A program made the translations under genes and the position numbers. Below the pieces are notes generated by a model. That model saw only the letters and a list, made by a program, of their open reading frames with translations, was not told where the DNA came from and did not search any database. A stretch of DNA of 64,000 nucleotides from assembly GCA_015061905.1 (NCBI GenBank), contig SUVQ01000003.1, positions 124,001-188,000 of the forward strand, in the 5' to 3' direction. Positions 41,300-50,912 of this stretch are shown one piece after another (the stretch's first letter is position 1; each line of letters begins with the position of its first letter). This stretch comes from Verrucomicrobiota bacterium. GTDB taxonomy: Bacteria; Verrucomicrobiota; Verrucomicrobiia; Opitutales; UBA953.

Positions 41300-44200
41300 A
41301 TGACAATGAAAACAAAACTTTCTCTTTTGACTCTTTTTGCGTGCGCGGCGGGAACGACCTTGTTCGCTGATTACGAAAATTACGACGGGCGTGATTTAAC
41401 TGGACAAGACTTCTTCTTCGCCTCGCTATCCAATTCTTCATGGATAAAGTCCACTCTTGCTGATGTTCGTTTGAGTAACGCTACGTTAATAAACGCAAAC
41501 TTTACGGGTGCCAACCTCACGAACGCGAATTTGCGTTATGCTACGTTGACCGGATCGATTTTCGACAATGCAATTATAAATGGTGCCGACTTTGGTGATG
41601 TGAAAGGTTTTACGACGACACAATTATATTCTACGTTGAGCTATAAAACTAAAGACTTGAGCGGGATTTACTTCGGCGAAAATGAACTTTCTGGATGGGA
41701 CTTTTCTGGACAATGCCTAGTTGATGCAAGTTTGAGTGGTGCTACGGTGACGGGGGCTAATTTTACAAATTCAGATCTTACAAACACAAGATTAAGTCGT
41801 GCTACGTTGACGGGTGCAAATTTTACGAATGCCATCATCAATGGTAGCTTTCTTGATTCGACCATCGGTTTTACAGCGACACAGCTTTATTCTACGGCAA
41901 GCTATAAATCCAAGGATTTGAGTAGGGTTTGCTTGTCGGATAACGAGATGTCGGGTTGGAATTTCTCTGGGCAGAACCTTTCTGGGGCGAATCTAGATGG
42001 TGCGATGTTGGTAGGAGCGGACTTTGTAAATGCTAACCTTACAAATGCGTGGTTTTGTGGTGGGAATTATGCTACGTTGACAGATGCTAATTTTACGAAT
42101 GCTAATCTTACGAATGCGTATTTGAGGGACGCTGAGCTGGGTGGTGCAAATTTTACGGATGCGGAGATTGTCGGGGCGGATTTAAGTTCAACCATCGGTT
42201 TTACAGCGACACAACTTTATTCTACGGCAAGCTATAAATCCAAGGATTTGAGTGGGGTTCGCTTATCGGATAACAAGATGTCGGGTTGGAATTTCTCTGG
42301 GCAGAACCTTTCTGGGGCGAGTCTAGTTGGCGCGATGTTGGTGGGAGCGGACTTTGTAAATGCTAACCTTACGAATGCCTATATGAGAGGTGTTAGAGCG
42401 GGAGAAGCCAAATTTGTAGAAGCAGATTTGACAGGTGCGGATTTTTATGAGGCGAACCTTCTTGGTGTCGACTTTACAAGCGCGAATTTGAGTTCTGTTA
42501 CGTTGACGGGAGCTAATCTTACGAGTGCGCATTTGAGGGGCGCTAAGCTAGGTGGTGCAAATTTTACGGATGCGGAGATTGTCGGGGCGGATTTAGATTC
42601 TGCCGTCGCTAATGGTTTTACAGCGACACAACTTTATTCTACGGCAAGCTATAAATCCAAGGATTTGAGTAGGGTTTGCTTATCGGATAACGAGATGTCG
42701 GGTTGGAATTTCTCTGGGCAGAACCTTTCTGGGGCGAATCTAGATGGTGCGATGTTGGTAGGAGCGGACTTTGTAAATGCTAACCTTACAAATGCGTGGT
42801 TTTGTGGTGGGAATTATGCTACGTTGACAGATGCTAATTTTACGAATGCTAATCTTACGAATGCGTATTTGAGGGACGCTAAGCTGGGTGGTGCAAATTT
42901 TACGGATGCGGAGATCGTCGGGGCGGATTTAGGTTCGACCGTTATTAATGGTTTTACAGCGGGACAACTTTATTCTACAGCAAGCTATAAATCCAAGAAT
43001 TTAAGTGGGATTGGTTTGTCCAATAACGATCTTTCAGGATGGAATCTCACCGGTCAAAATCTCCTTGAGGCTGATTTTGCAAATGCGAATTTGAGTTTTG
43101 CCTCGTTGGCAGAAGTTGATCTCACGAGCGCGAATTTGGGTTATGCTACGTTAACGGGATCGAACCTTGAGGGTGCAAATTTGAAGGGAACTACGCTAGT
43201 TGGTGTAAATTTCACGGATGCGGAGATTGTCAGGGCGGATTTAGGTTCGACCGTTATTAATGGTTTTACAGCGGGACAACTTTATTCTACGGCAAGCTAT
43301 AAATCCAAGAATTTAAGTGGGATTGGTTTGTCCAATAACGATCTTTCAGAATGGAATCTTGCCGGTCAAAATCTCCTTGAGGCAGACTTTGTAAATGCGA
43401 ATTTGAGTTTTGCCTCGTTGGCAGAAGTTGATCTCACGAGCGCGAATTTGGGTTATGCTACTTTGAGGGGTGCTGATTTCACGGGCGCAACATTGACGGG
43501 ATTTGTATGTGTCTACGGTGTTTCTGCGGAGGATGCAATCTTTACAGATGCAGATCTTTCTGATGCGCATTTTTATGAACCCAGTTATCCTTTCTATTCT
43601 TCATCCTTTTCCTCTAATCTCAGTGGCGCGAAATTTATCCGTGCGAGCCTCACGAGAGCGAATTTGCGTTATGCAACGTTAACGGATGCGAATTTTACGG
43701 ATGCGGATCTCACGGACGCAGGTTTGCGGTATGCTACGTTGCGGGGCGCGAACTTTACTAGAGCGAATTTACGTTATGCAACGTTAACGGATGCGGATTT
43801 TACGGATTCCGTGATTACGGGGGCTAATTTTGATTCTTCCGATTTGATGCTCTCTCAACTTTACTCGACAAAGAGCTATAAGGACAAAAATTTATCTGGA
43901 GTTTTGCTGAATTGCTTGAATTTAAGCGAAGGTGATTTTAAAGGGCAAAATCTCACGTCTGCAGATTTGAGTTTTGCTACATTGACGAATGCCGATTTCA
44001 CGGGTGCAACATTGACAAATGTTTTAATAGCGGCTGTTTCTGCGCAAAATGTGAACTTTACTGATTCGGATCTTTCTGATGCTAATTTTTGTAGTTTTCA
44101 TCACAATCCTACACATTTTTCTGATCTTAGCGGCGCGAAATTTATTCGTGCGAAGCTCACGTCTGCAGATTTGAGTTTTGCTACATTGACGAATGCCGAT

Positions 44201-47197
44201 TTCACGGGTGCAACATTGACAAATGTTTTAATAGCGGCTGTTTCTGCGCAAAATGTGAACTTTACTGATTCAGATCTTTCTAACGCTAATTTTTATGATT
44301 TTGATCACAAGTCTACCCATTTTTCTGATCTTAGCGGTGCGAAATTTATTCGGGCGAACCTCACGAGAGCGGATTTGCGTTACGCTACGTTCACGAATGC
44401 TAATTTTACGAATGCTAATCTTACGAATGCGTATTTGAGGGACGCTGAGCTGGGTGGTGCGAATTTTACGGGAGCAGATCTTCGTGGCGCGTCATACGAG
44501 GAAATCTACTTAGACGACGCAGAGATAAAAAACACGATTCTTACGGATGGCGATATTTCCGGGTTTTCTATGACTTCTACTGAGGATAATTTTGTTGTTC
44601 GAAAGTACACCCCAAAAGTAGAAGGTGGCGAGTCTATAAGTGCAAAAATACAGGAGGATGCGACAATTTCCGGAGGTGCCGTCTTGTCGGTGGCGGAAGG
44701 GGGCGCGCTGGATATCAGCACTATAACGCTGGCGTTCGGCATTGATAATGAAGACGAAACGATTTCGTCTATTTCCGTTGCAGAGAGCGGGAGCGTGACG
44801 CTTGCGAGCGGCGCGAAAATCGTGATCGATTACGCGGGAAGGTTTAACGAAAACACGCGTTTCGCCGTGATGAATTGGACGGATTCGTCAAGCATCGTCG
44901 GTTTGAACTCGCTGACGAAGGGCGGAACGCTTTCGCTTTTTGTGGATGGCGCGGTTTACGACGATACTTTGTGGGATTTTTCGACGGAGAACAATGCGCT
45001 GACGATTTTCGGTGTCGCTACGAGCGTAGCCCCCGACCCGGATCTGCCCGACCCCGATGAGCCGATTATTCCCGATCCGGATGTGCCTGTTATTCCGGAG
45101 GAGCCGGATCGTGTTGTTATCAGCTCGGCTTCGCAGAGTGTGGATTTAACGGAGACTGATTCCTCCGCCGATTTTGACGGCTCCCTAACGGTATTTTCCG
45201 GAACGGTTTCCGGGGCGGGAAGTTTGAATTCGGCGGGAACGCTGACTTTTTCCGGCGACGCGAGCACGCACACGGGAACGACAAACATCACCTCGGGAAC
45301 GTTTACGGTTTCCGGAAGCGCAAAGCTCGGCACGGGCGATTTCGACATCTCGGGAACGTTGGCGATTTCCGGCTCTCGGACATTTTCCAACGCGACGAGA
45401 GGAACCGGAACTTTGCGCATCGCGTCCGGCACGACGACGTTTACAAACGACGTTGGCGTAAAAACCTTTGCCGTTTCTCAAGGTGCTTCGGCAACGCTGA
45501 GCGCGGGCGTTGATTTAACCCGCGCGGACGCGGAAGCACAAGTCGCGGGAACGCTCAATTTACTTGGTACTCGAACGTTCTCGGCGAAAACGAGCGGGAA
45601 CGGTAAAATTTCCTTGGCTTCGGGTTCGGATGTTTCGTTTGCGAAAGCGGTCGGCGTAAAAACACTTGCCGTGGAAAACGGAGCGACGCTTCGCGGGAGC
45701 GTAAGCATGACGCACGGCGCAGATGCGAAGATTTCGCTCGCGGGAACGCTCGTGCTTAATCCGGACAAGGGTGAAAAAGTTTCGCTCGGCGGCGGGCGTG
45801 TCGAAATTGCAAGTTCGGCAAAGCTCGATCTTGTCGGAAGCAACTCGCCGTTTGTGCGTGCGACTTCGGCTCAAATCGAAGCGTTGGAAAACGGGGAACG
45901 CGTTACGATTTTTGAAGGCGGAGCCGTTTCCGGTAACGTGCTTGCGTTCCTCCGAACGGACGCAGATCTTTCTGCCTACGCTCAAAACTATGCCGTAATC
46001 TACGATGAATCAAATGGCGGACTTTCTGTCCGGGTTGTGAAGAATGCCTCTGTATTGATGGACGGAACGGACACGAGTGAACTTTCGGCAAGTTTTGTCG
46101 ATTGGGCGTTGTCTGACGCGAACGATGCGCTGAACTCTCTCTCAACGGGGTTTGTCAGTGCGGCAGCGTGGAACAATCTTTCCGGCGGGAATGATCCGCT
46201 TCTGAACGCGATTCTTGCCAAAGATGCGGGAACGGCACGGGCGATTCTTGATCGGCTTTCGCCGAAAAGCTATGCGGCGATGATTGCGATGCCGGTTGAA
46301 GCGTTCAACGCTGACGCGCGTAGCATTTTCGCACGTTTGGAGCAACGCCGTTACGACCGCTTCTCAAAACGTGCTCAGTGGGAGTTCTTTGCTCAGTTGC
46401 AAACAAACTCCGTTGAAAACGACACGGCGACGGATGCGCCGACGTTTGACTTCGACACGACGGGACTCCTTGCCGGTGCCGATTACAAGCTCGACCAAAA
46501 CACGGTGCTCGGTGTCGCACTCGGTGCAAGCACGGGAGAAGCGAAGGTGCACAACGGCGGCGGTAAAATCGAATCAACCGACTTCCGCGTTACCGGATTT
46601 GCCGGGAAGACGATTGAAAACTACTTCGTCAATGCGGGCGCGCAACTCGGCTATGCAAGCTACGACATCAAGCGCAACACCGATTACGGGAACGCAAGCG
46701 GCGACACGACCGGCTGGAGCGCGGGGCTTTTTGCCGACGCGGGAACGGTGGTTATACTATCCGAAGCGAAGAAAATCTACGCGACGCCGTATATCGGGCT
46801 CGCCTACATGCACACGCAGGCGGATGCGTTTACGGAAAGCGGAATCGACAAGGCGTTTGACGCGGATGCGATTTCCGGCGACAGCCTTCGCGCCCGCGTA
46901 GGTTGCGGATTTTCGTGGGGCTTTTCGGCGTCGGGAGCGGTTTGGCGCTTGGGCTTAGACGTTGCGTTCTCGCATGATTTTCTCGGCGACGAAGTCGATG
47001 TCGACGTAACGACGCAAGACGGCTCTTCGATCACGGAAACGGCGAAAGCTCTTCCGGAAGATATGTTCTCGATCGGACCGAGCTTCAACGTGGATGTCTC
47101 GTCGAGCGCAAGTGTCTATGGCGGCTACTCGTTTAACGCGGGAACGGATGCTTCCGTAAACCACAGCGCGAACGTCGGCTTCCGTATGCGTTTTTAA
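41300..47197 (+). CDS. Giant pentapeptide-repeat autotransporter
   Basis: A 1,965-residue secreted protein. Residues 1-24 form a signal peptide. About 30-1085 are pentapeptide repeats of the A(D/N)LXX type (for example TNANLTNAYLRDAELGGANF), expected to fold as a square right-handed beta-helix. A beta-rich stretch of autotransporter-associated repeats (SGTFTVSGSAKLGTGDFDIS) follows a proline/aspartate linker near 1245-1270. The C-terminal 280 residues from about 1685 (RRYDRFSKRAQWEFFAQLQ) form the translocator barrel ending in VGFRMRF. Start may be 41300 or the second ATG at 41306. Passengers of pentapeptide repeats are unusual. The array part contains no octamer copies and looks A+T-richer than flanking genes. 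Confidence 0.9.
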   Translation: MTMKTKLSLLTLFACAAGTTLFADYENYDGRDLTGQDFFFASLSNSSWIKSTLADVRLSNATLINANFTGANLTNANLRYATLTGSIFDNAIINGADFGDVKGFTTTQLYSTLSYKTKDLSGIYFGENELSGWDFSGQCLVDASLSGATVTGANFTNSDLTNTRLSRATLTGANFTNAIINGSFLDSTIGFTATQLYSTASYKSKDLSRVCLSDNEMSGWNFSGQNLSGANLDGAMLVGADFVNANLTNAWFCGGNYATLTDANFTNANLTNAYLRDAELGGANFTDAEIVGADLSSTIGFTATQLYSTASYKSKDLSGVRLSDNKMSGWNFSGQNLSGASLVGAMLVGADFVNANLTNAYMRGVRAGEAKFVEADLTGADFYEANLLGVDFTSANLSSVTLTGANLTSAHLRGAKLGGANFTDAEIVGADLDSAVANGFTATQLYSTASYKSKDLSRVCLSDNEMSGWNFSGQNLSGANLDGAMLVGADFVNANLTNAWFCGGNYATLTDANFTNANLTNAYLRDAKLGGANFTDAEIVGADLGSTVINGFTAGQLYSTASYKSKNLSGIGLSNNDLSGWNLTGQNLLEADFANANLSFASLAEVDLTSANLGYATLTGSNLEGANLKGTTLVGVNFTDAEIVRADLGSTVINGFTAGQLYSTASYKSKNLSGIGLSNNDLSEWNLAGQNLLEADFVNANLSFASLAEVDLTSANLGYATLRGADFTGATLTGFVCVYGVSAEDAIFTDADLSDAHFYEPSYPFYSSSFSSNLSGAKFIRASLTRANLRYATLTDANFTDADLTDAGLRYATLRGANFTRANLRYATLTDADFTDSVITGANFDSSDLMLSQLYSTKSYKDKNLSGVLLNCLNLSEGDFKGQNLTSADLSFATLTNADFTGATLTNVLIAAVSAQNVNFTDSDLSDANFCSFHHNPTHFSDLSGAKFIRAKLTSADLSFATLTNADFTGATLTNVLIAAVSAQNVNFTDSDLSNANFYDFDHKSTHFSDLSGAKFIRANLTRADLRYATFTNANFTNANLTNAYLRDAELGGANFTGADLRGASYEEIYLDDAEIKNTILTDGDISGFSMTSTEDNFVVRKYTPKVEGGESISAKIQEDATISGGAVLSVAEGGALDISTITLAFGIDNEDETISSISVAESGSVTLASGAKIVIDYAGRFNENTRFAVMNWTDSSSIVGLNSLTKGGTLSLFVDGAVYDDTLWDFSTENNALTIFGVATSVAPDPDLPDPDEPIIPDPDVPVIPEEPDRVVISSASQSVDLTETDSSADFDGSLTVFSGTVSGAGSLNSAGTLTFSGDASTHTGTTNITSGTFTVSGSAKLGTGDFDISGTLAISGSRTFSNATRGTGTLRIASGTTTFTNDVGVKTFAVSQGASATLSAGVDLTRADAEAQVAGTLNLLGTRTFSAKTSGNGKISLASGSDVSFAKAVGVKTLAVENGATLRGSVSMTHGADAKISLAGTLVLNPDKGEKVSLGGGRVEIASSAKLDLVGSNSPFVRATSAQIEALENGERVTIFEGGAVSGNVLAFLRTDADLSAYAQNYAVIYDESNGGLSVRVVKNASVLMDGTDTSELSASFVDWALSDANDALNSLSTGFVSAAAWNNLSGGNDPLLNAILAKDAGTARAILDRLSPKSYAAMIAMPVEAFNADARSIFARLEQRRYDRFSKRAQWEFFAQLQTNSVENDTATDAPTFDFDTTGLLAGADYKLDQNTVLGVALGASTGEAKVHNGGGKIESTDFRVTGFAGKTIENYFVNAGAQLGYASYDIKRNTDYGNASGDTTGWSAGLFADAGTVVILSEAKKIYATPYIGLAYMHTQADAFTESGIDKAFDADAISGDSLRARVGCGFSWGFSASGAVWRLGLDVAFSHDFLGDEVDVDVTTQDGSSITETAKALPEDMFSIGPSFNVDVSSSASVYGGYSFNAGTDASVNHSANVGFRMRF
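41870..44450 (+). repeat. Near-identical long DNA repeats within the pentapeptide array
   Basis: Blocks of about 340 bases starting near 41870 and 42612 are almost identical, with a shorter related block near 42200. A second family of about 200 bases starts near 42955 and 43262, and a third of about 130 bases near 43960 and 44158. High DNA identity beyond what the repeat protein needs indicates recent internal duplication, and the array probably varies in length. Confidence 0.85.
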
Positions 47198-47278
47198 AGA
47201 TTATTGAGATGATTTGCGTTCCCATGGTTTCGGCTACGGGAACGCATGTTTTTTAGAAGCGCGGAAACACGCCGCCGT

Positions 47279-47452
47279 ATACGGATTTTTTTTACAAAAT
47301 CGTGTTTCTGCGGCTCCGTGAGTGCGTTTTTATCCCCGCGATTCTTTGCGAGGAGAGAGAGTTGCGAATGCTTTTTTCGGATTATTTTTCGGCGAGGCGA
47401 TAGATTTTGAGAATGTCGCCGGAAAAGAGTTTGCGGAAATTGCCTTGCGGGA
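47279..47452 (+). repeat. Right copy of direct repeat flanking the autotransporter block
   Basis: Module X (47279-47353) lies in the gap after the autotransporter gene and module A (47397-47452) is inside the 3' end of the alcohol dehydrogenase gene. Together with the copies at 40337-40475 they bracket about 7 kb in direct orientation, with module order exchanged. Confidence 0.9.
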
Positions 47453-48581
47453 TTTCGTTGCCGTCGCGGGAACGCCCGAGCACGGCTTTTTTCGCCATTT
47501 CTTCAAAGCGCGAATCATCGGGAACGCCGAGCTCGCGCATCGTTGTCGGCAACGCCATTTCTTTGTAAAACTCGACTAATGCGGCGATTCCGGCTTGAGC
47601 GGTTTCGAGGTCGTTTTTCCCTGCGGGAACGCCGAAAACATTTTTCGCAAACTGTGCGAGTTTTGCCGATTTTTCCGGAAGAATAAATTTCATCCATGCG
47701 GGCGTAACGACGGCGAGCCCCGCGCCGTGAGCGACATCGTAAACCGCGCTGATTTCGTGCTCCATGCCGTGGCAGGCCCAGTCCTGAACGCGTCCGAGCC
47801 CGAGCAGATTGTTGTGCGCAATCGTTCCCGCGAAGCCGATTTCCGCCCAAGCGTCGTAATTTTGCGGGTCGGCGAGGAGTTTGGGTGCGTTGCGGATGAT
47901 GGTTTTTAAAACACTTTCGCAAAGCCCGTCGGTAATTTCGCAGTGCGGCGTGTCCGAAAAATAGCGTTCGAAAATGTGGCTCATCATATCGCTCACGCCG
48001 TTGGCGATTTGGTTGGGCGGAAGCGTGAAAAACAGCTCCGGATTAACGATGCTGAAAACGGGGCGCAGTTTTTCGTCGCCGTAGCCGAGCTTGTAGCCGC
48101 TTGTTTCGTCCGTAATCACGGTGTTGGGGCTCATTTCGGAGCCGGTCGCCGGAATTGTAAGCACCGTTGCGACGGGAACGGCGGTTTTCAGCGGACGGCG
48201 GGCGACGAAAGTTTCCCAGATGTCGCCGTTTTCGGCATCAATGCCGGCGGCAATGGCTTTGGCGGAATCGATAACGCTTCCGCCGCCGACGGCGAGAATG
48301 AACGAAACTTTGTGTTCCCGGCAAAGCCGAATCCCTTCGCGGACGAGTTCAAGTCGCGGGTTGGGAACGACGCCGCCGAGCTCAACAAAGCGAATGCCGC
48401 GTTCCCGCAGAGCGGAAACCGTTGTATCGTAAAGCCCGATACGTTTAATTGCGTTCCCGCCGAAATGCAAAAGCACGGTTGCGTTTTTTCCGGCAAAACG
48501 CTCCGTCAGTTCTCCGACTTGCGCTTGCGTGCCGCGCCCGAAAACCCAATGCGTCGGGCAGGAGTAAGTAAAATTTTCCAC
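47382..48581 (-). CDS. Iron-containing alcohol dehydrogenase
   Basis: A 399-residue group III alcohol dehydrogenase that oxidises alcohols or reduces aldehydes with NAD(P)H. It opens with NFTYSCPTHWVFGRGT, has the nucleotide-binding GGGSVIDSAKAIA near 98-110, the metal-site region TIPATGSEMSPNTVIT, SHIFERYF, and ACHGMEHEISAVYDVAHGAG near 268-287 with the His ligands. The pattern is like the butanol dehydrogenase/YqhD group. The 3' end is duplicated at 40337-40392. It may serve fermentation or aldehyde disposal. Confidence 0.94.
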   Translation of the reverse strand: MENFTYSCPTHWVFGRGTQAQVGELTERFAGKNATVLLHFGGNAIKRIGLYDTTVSALRERGIRFVELGGVVPNPRLELVREGIRLCREHKVSFILAVGGGSVIDSAKAIAAGIDAENGDIWETFVARRPLKTAVPVATVLTIPATGSEMSPNTVITDETSGYKLGYGDEKLRPVFSIVNPELFFTLPPNQIANGVSDMMSHIFERYFSDTPHCEITDGLCESVLKTIIRNAPKLLADPQNYDAWAEIGFAGTIAHNNLLGLGRVQDWACHGMEHEISAVYDVAHGAGLAVVTPAWMKFILPEKSAKLAQFAKNVFGVPAGKNDLETAQAGIAALVEFYKEMALPTTMRELGVPDDSRFEEMAKKAVLGRSRDGNEIPQGNFRKLFSGDILKIYRLAEK

Positions 48582-48605
48582 GATTCCGCGACTTGGTTCT
48601 TAGAG

Positions 48606-49160
48606 TCAGAGCTCGATTTTTTCTCCGTCTTTCCAAAGTTCTTCGAGGGCGTAATTTTTACGCTGTTCTTCGGAGAAAATGTGAACGACGACGTCGAACG
48701 CATCGACGACGCACCAGCCGCTGTTCGGTTCGTTTTGAATGCGCACCTGCCCGGCGGGAACGACTTCGTGAATCGCTTTTTCGAGTTCGATGCGGAGCGC
48801 GCGCAGGTGCGGATCGGACGTTCCCGTCGCAATCACGTAATAATCCGTAACGGGGGATTTTTCGCCGAGGTAAATGATTTCGATCGCCGAAGCCTTTTTT
48901 TCTTCGAGCGCGGCGACGCAACGTTTTACCAGCCCGATTCCCGCCGAAGGATTTTCTTTAACGGCGGGGGCTTTTTTCTTTGCGGGAGATTTTTTTGCCG
49001 CGCAGGTTTTCTTTGCGGGCGTTCCCGCCGCTTTTTTCACGGTGCGCTTAGCGGTCGTGCCAACACGGCTCGCGGTAGTTTTTGTCGTCTTCGATTTGGC
49101 GGCGGCGCGCTTCGTCGTGCTCGTTTTTTTCGTTGCGGTGGTTTTCTTTGTGGTCGGCAT
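48606..49160 (-). CDS. rsfS: Ribosomal silencing factor RsfS with basic N-terminal extension
   Basis: RsfS binds uL14 on the large ribosomal subunit and blocks subunit joining. Residues about 78-184 form the family domain: [57 protein letters not shown] and a C-terminal [14 protein letters not shown]. The first 75 residues are an unusual Lys/Ala/Thr-rich tail ([20 protein letters not shown]) like histone H1. Its first 113 bases overlap the 3' end of the yidD-nadD gene in another frame. An internal start near residue 70 would remove the tail, so the used start needs confirmation. Confidence 0.9.
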   Translation of the reverse strand: MPTTKKTTATKKTSTTKRAAAKSKTTKTTASRVGTTAKRTVKKAAGTPAKKTCAAKKSPAKKKAPAVKENPSAGIGLVKRCVAALEEKKASAIEIIYLGEKSPVTDYYVIATGTSDPHLRALRIELEKAIHEVVPAGQVRIQNEPNSGWCVVDAFDVVVHIFSEEQRKNYALEELWKDGEKIEL

Positions 49161-50049
49161 GGCGGCTGTAAAGATGATGACTTTGAATGATAGTTAAAAC
49201 GGATTGCGGCAGGCAATCGCGGAGTTCGTCAAATTTTCCTGCGGCGATTTTTTCGCGGATTTCGGTCGAAGACAAATCGATGCGCGGGAGCGGGAGCGGA
49301 ACGACGCGGGCGAGCTTTTGGAGCGGCGCGGGAACGTCCGGCAGGGAATCTGCGTCGCGGCACATTACGCCGAAGGTTACCTTGCGGCAAAGTTTTTCGG
49401 CGGCATGCCATCGGTCGAGCCGGGCGAGTTGGTCTGCTCCGAAAATCCAGAAAAAATCGGCTCGCGGGAGCGTATCTTCAAAATGCTCCACGGTGAGAAT
49501 GGACCAGCTTTTTCCGCCTTGTTCGATTTCCCAAGTCGAAATTTCCGTTCCCGTTTCGCCGCGTAGGGCGGAGCGGAGCATTTCGAGGCGCAACTTTGCG
49601 GGCGCGCCGGGTGCGTTGTTTTTCAGCGGAGATTGAGCGGCGGGAACGAAAATGAGGCGATCGAGGCGGAGCGTTTTTTTGGCGGCGCGGGCGAGCTCCA
49701 AATGCGCGTTGTGAATGGGGTCGAAACTGCCGCCGAAAATCCCGATTCGCTGCCGCCGGAAAAGCCGGAAAAACGCTTCGCCTTTTTCGGGAACGCAATC
49801 CGGTCCGCCGCGCGAAAACGGATTACAGCGCAAAACCCGCCATGCCGCCAAAAGCGTTCCCGTAAAAAAACCGTGCTTTATCAGGGCTTGGCGGGCATAT
49901 TCCGAGCAAGTCGGCGTAAATCTGCAAAATCCGTTTCCGCCGAAAACGGCATGAAGGGCGGGCGAAATAATTTTTTGATAAAACCGGATAATTGCAATTC
50001 CGACAAAAACGCCCGGACGCCTAAAAATGTTCGCCACGTTTTGTTTCAT
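49048..50049 (-). CDS. Fusion of YidD and nicotinate-nucleotide adenylyltransferase NadD
   Basis: A single 333-residue frame joins two normally separate proteins. Residues about 17-88 are YidD, a membrane-protein insertion factor: [48 protein letters not shown]. Residues 101-295 are NadD, which makes nicotinate adenine dinucleotide: [20 protein letters not shown] with the HxxH-type ATP site, [18 protein letters not shown], and [14 protein letters not shown] final 38-residue His/Lys/Arg-rich tail overlaps rsfS. The start overlaps the rnpA stop as TAATG. Canonical order rpmH-rnpA-yidD and nadD-rsfS thus merge here. Confidence 0.9.
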   Translation of the reverse strand: MKQNVANIFRRPGVFVGIAIIRFYQKIISPALHAVFGGNGFCRFTPTCSEYARQALIKHGFFTGTLLAAWRVLRCNPFSRGGPDCVPEKGEAFFRLFRRQRIGIFGGSFDPIHNAHLELARAAKKTLRLDRLIFVPAAQSPLKNNAPGAPAKLRLEMLRSALRGETGTEISTWEIEQGGKSWSILTVEHFEDTLPRADFFWIFGADQLARLDRWHAAEKLCRKVTFGVMCRDADSLPDVPAPLQKLARVVPLPLPRIDLSSTEIREKIAAGKFDELRDCLPQSVLTIIQSHHLYSRHADHKENHRNEKNEHDEARRRQIEDDKNYREPCWHDR

Positions 50050-50453
50050 TAAGCTTTGCCGGCGGCTTGGTTTTTTCGCGCAACGCGCGAGATGATGCGC
50101 CGTGCCGCCTCGCGATAGCTTGCCTCCAAGCTTTCAAAAGAAAGTTTTTCAAAACCGCGCCGGGCAATGATAATTACGTCCCAACCGGGCGGGAACGCCG
50201 ACGGATTTTTTCTGAAAATTTCGCGAAAAATGCGCTTGGCGTAATTGCGATGCACGGCGCGATTGCTCACCATTTTTTTGGAGGCGATGACGGCAAAACG
50301 CGCAAAATTCAGAGGCGTTCCCGTGTCGGGCGAGGGCGGAGCGGCGTTGACGACAAAAGGCCCGCAGTTGAACCGCGAGCCTTGTTCCCGTAAGCGGGAG
50401 AAATCGGCCTGACGCCGAAGACGTTGTGTTGCGGGGAAACGCATCCCGCGCAA
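50049..50453 (-). CDS. rnpA: Ribonuclease P protein component
   Basis: RnpA assists the RNase P RNA in 5' maturation of tRNA. The 134-residue protein begins [20 protein letters not shown] and contains [20 protein letters not shown] followed by [12 protein letters not shown], the basic RNR-type motif. Length is normal. It is 13 bases downstream of rpmH, the usual arrangement, and its stop overlaps the next start by one base. Confidence 0.93.
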   Translation of the reverse strand: MRGMRFPATQRLRRQADFSRLREQGSRFNCGPFVVNAAPPSPDTGTPLNFARFAVIASKKMVSNRAVHRNYAKRIFREIFRKNPSAFPPGWDVIIIARRGFEKLSFESLEASYREAARRIISRVARKNQAAGKA

Positions 50454-50466
50454 AAGAAAGCCGGAA

Positions 50467-50601
50467 TTAGTCGGCGAGGCGCTTGCGCCCCTGCGCGCGA
50501 CGGTTGGCGATGACCTTGCGGCCGCCGCGGGTCTTCATACGAGCACGGAAACCGCACTTGCGCGCGCGGCAAACTTTGGAAGGACGATAGGTCGGTTGCA
50601 T
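50467..50601 (-). CDS. rpmH: Large ribosomal subunit protein bL34
   Basis: A 44-residue ribosomal protein, translated from the minus strand as [18 protein letters not shown], then [17 protein letters not shown] and a short end AQGRKRLAD. The pattern with RPS, RA(R/K) and GFRARM...GR is diagnostic of bL34. It is followed by rnpA. The region upstream (50602-50912) has no dnaA and no cluster of DnaA boxes; only A+T-rich sequence with a possible promoter is seen. Confidence 0.95.
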   Translation of the reverse strand: MQPTYRPSKVCRARKCGFRARMKTRGGRKVIANRRAQGRKRLAD

Positions 50602-50912
50602 AGTTGTCTGGATTTAATTGTTAAATTGGAACGCACAAAAAATCATTTTTTCGGGCTTGAGGCAAGCGGATTTTTCTTGTGCTGCCGAAACGATTTTTCG
50701 CGCCGAGGAAATGATTCAAAAAACACGCATGAGTCTTTGTAAAGAGAAATAGCGTTTGCGGGCTCAAACGTAATTTGTTCTTATCTTCCGTGTGAAAATC
50801 TCTCCTTTTAGCCGCTCTGATATTTTGATGCTGTCCCCGAAAGGCGTTGATGTCCGCCCCGAAGTTCGATCGGGCGCGAGGTTTAAGTAATGTTTTTAAT
50901 GTTTCCGAAGAA

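Noticed and set aside
41870..44450. CRISPR-like array
   Set aside because: Repeats are coding, of variable length and in frame with a pentapeptide protein; no short regular repeats with unique spacers.
50602..50912. Replication origin upstream of rpmH
   Set aside because: rpmH often lies near dnaA and oriC, but no dnaA gene and no cluster of TTATCCACA-type boxes was found.
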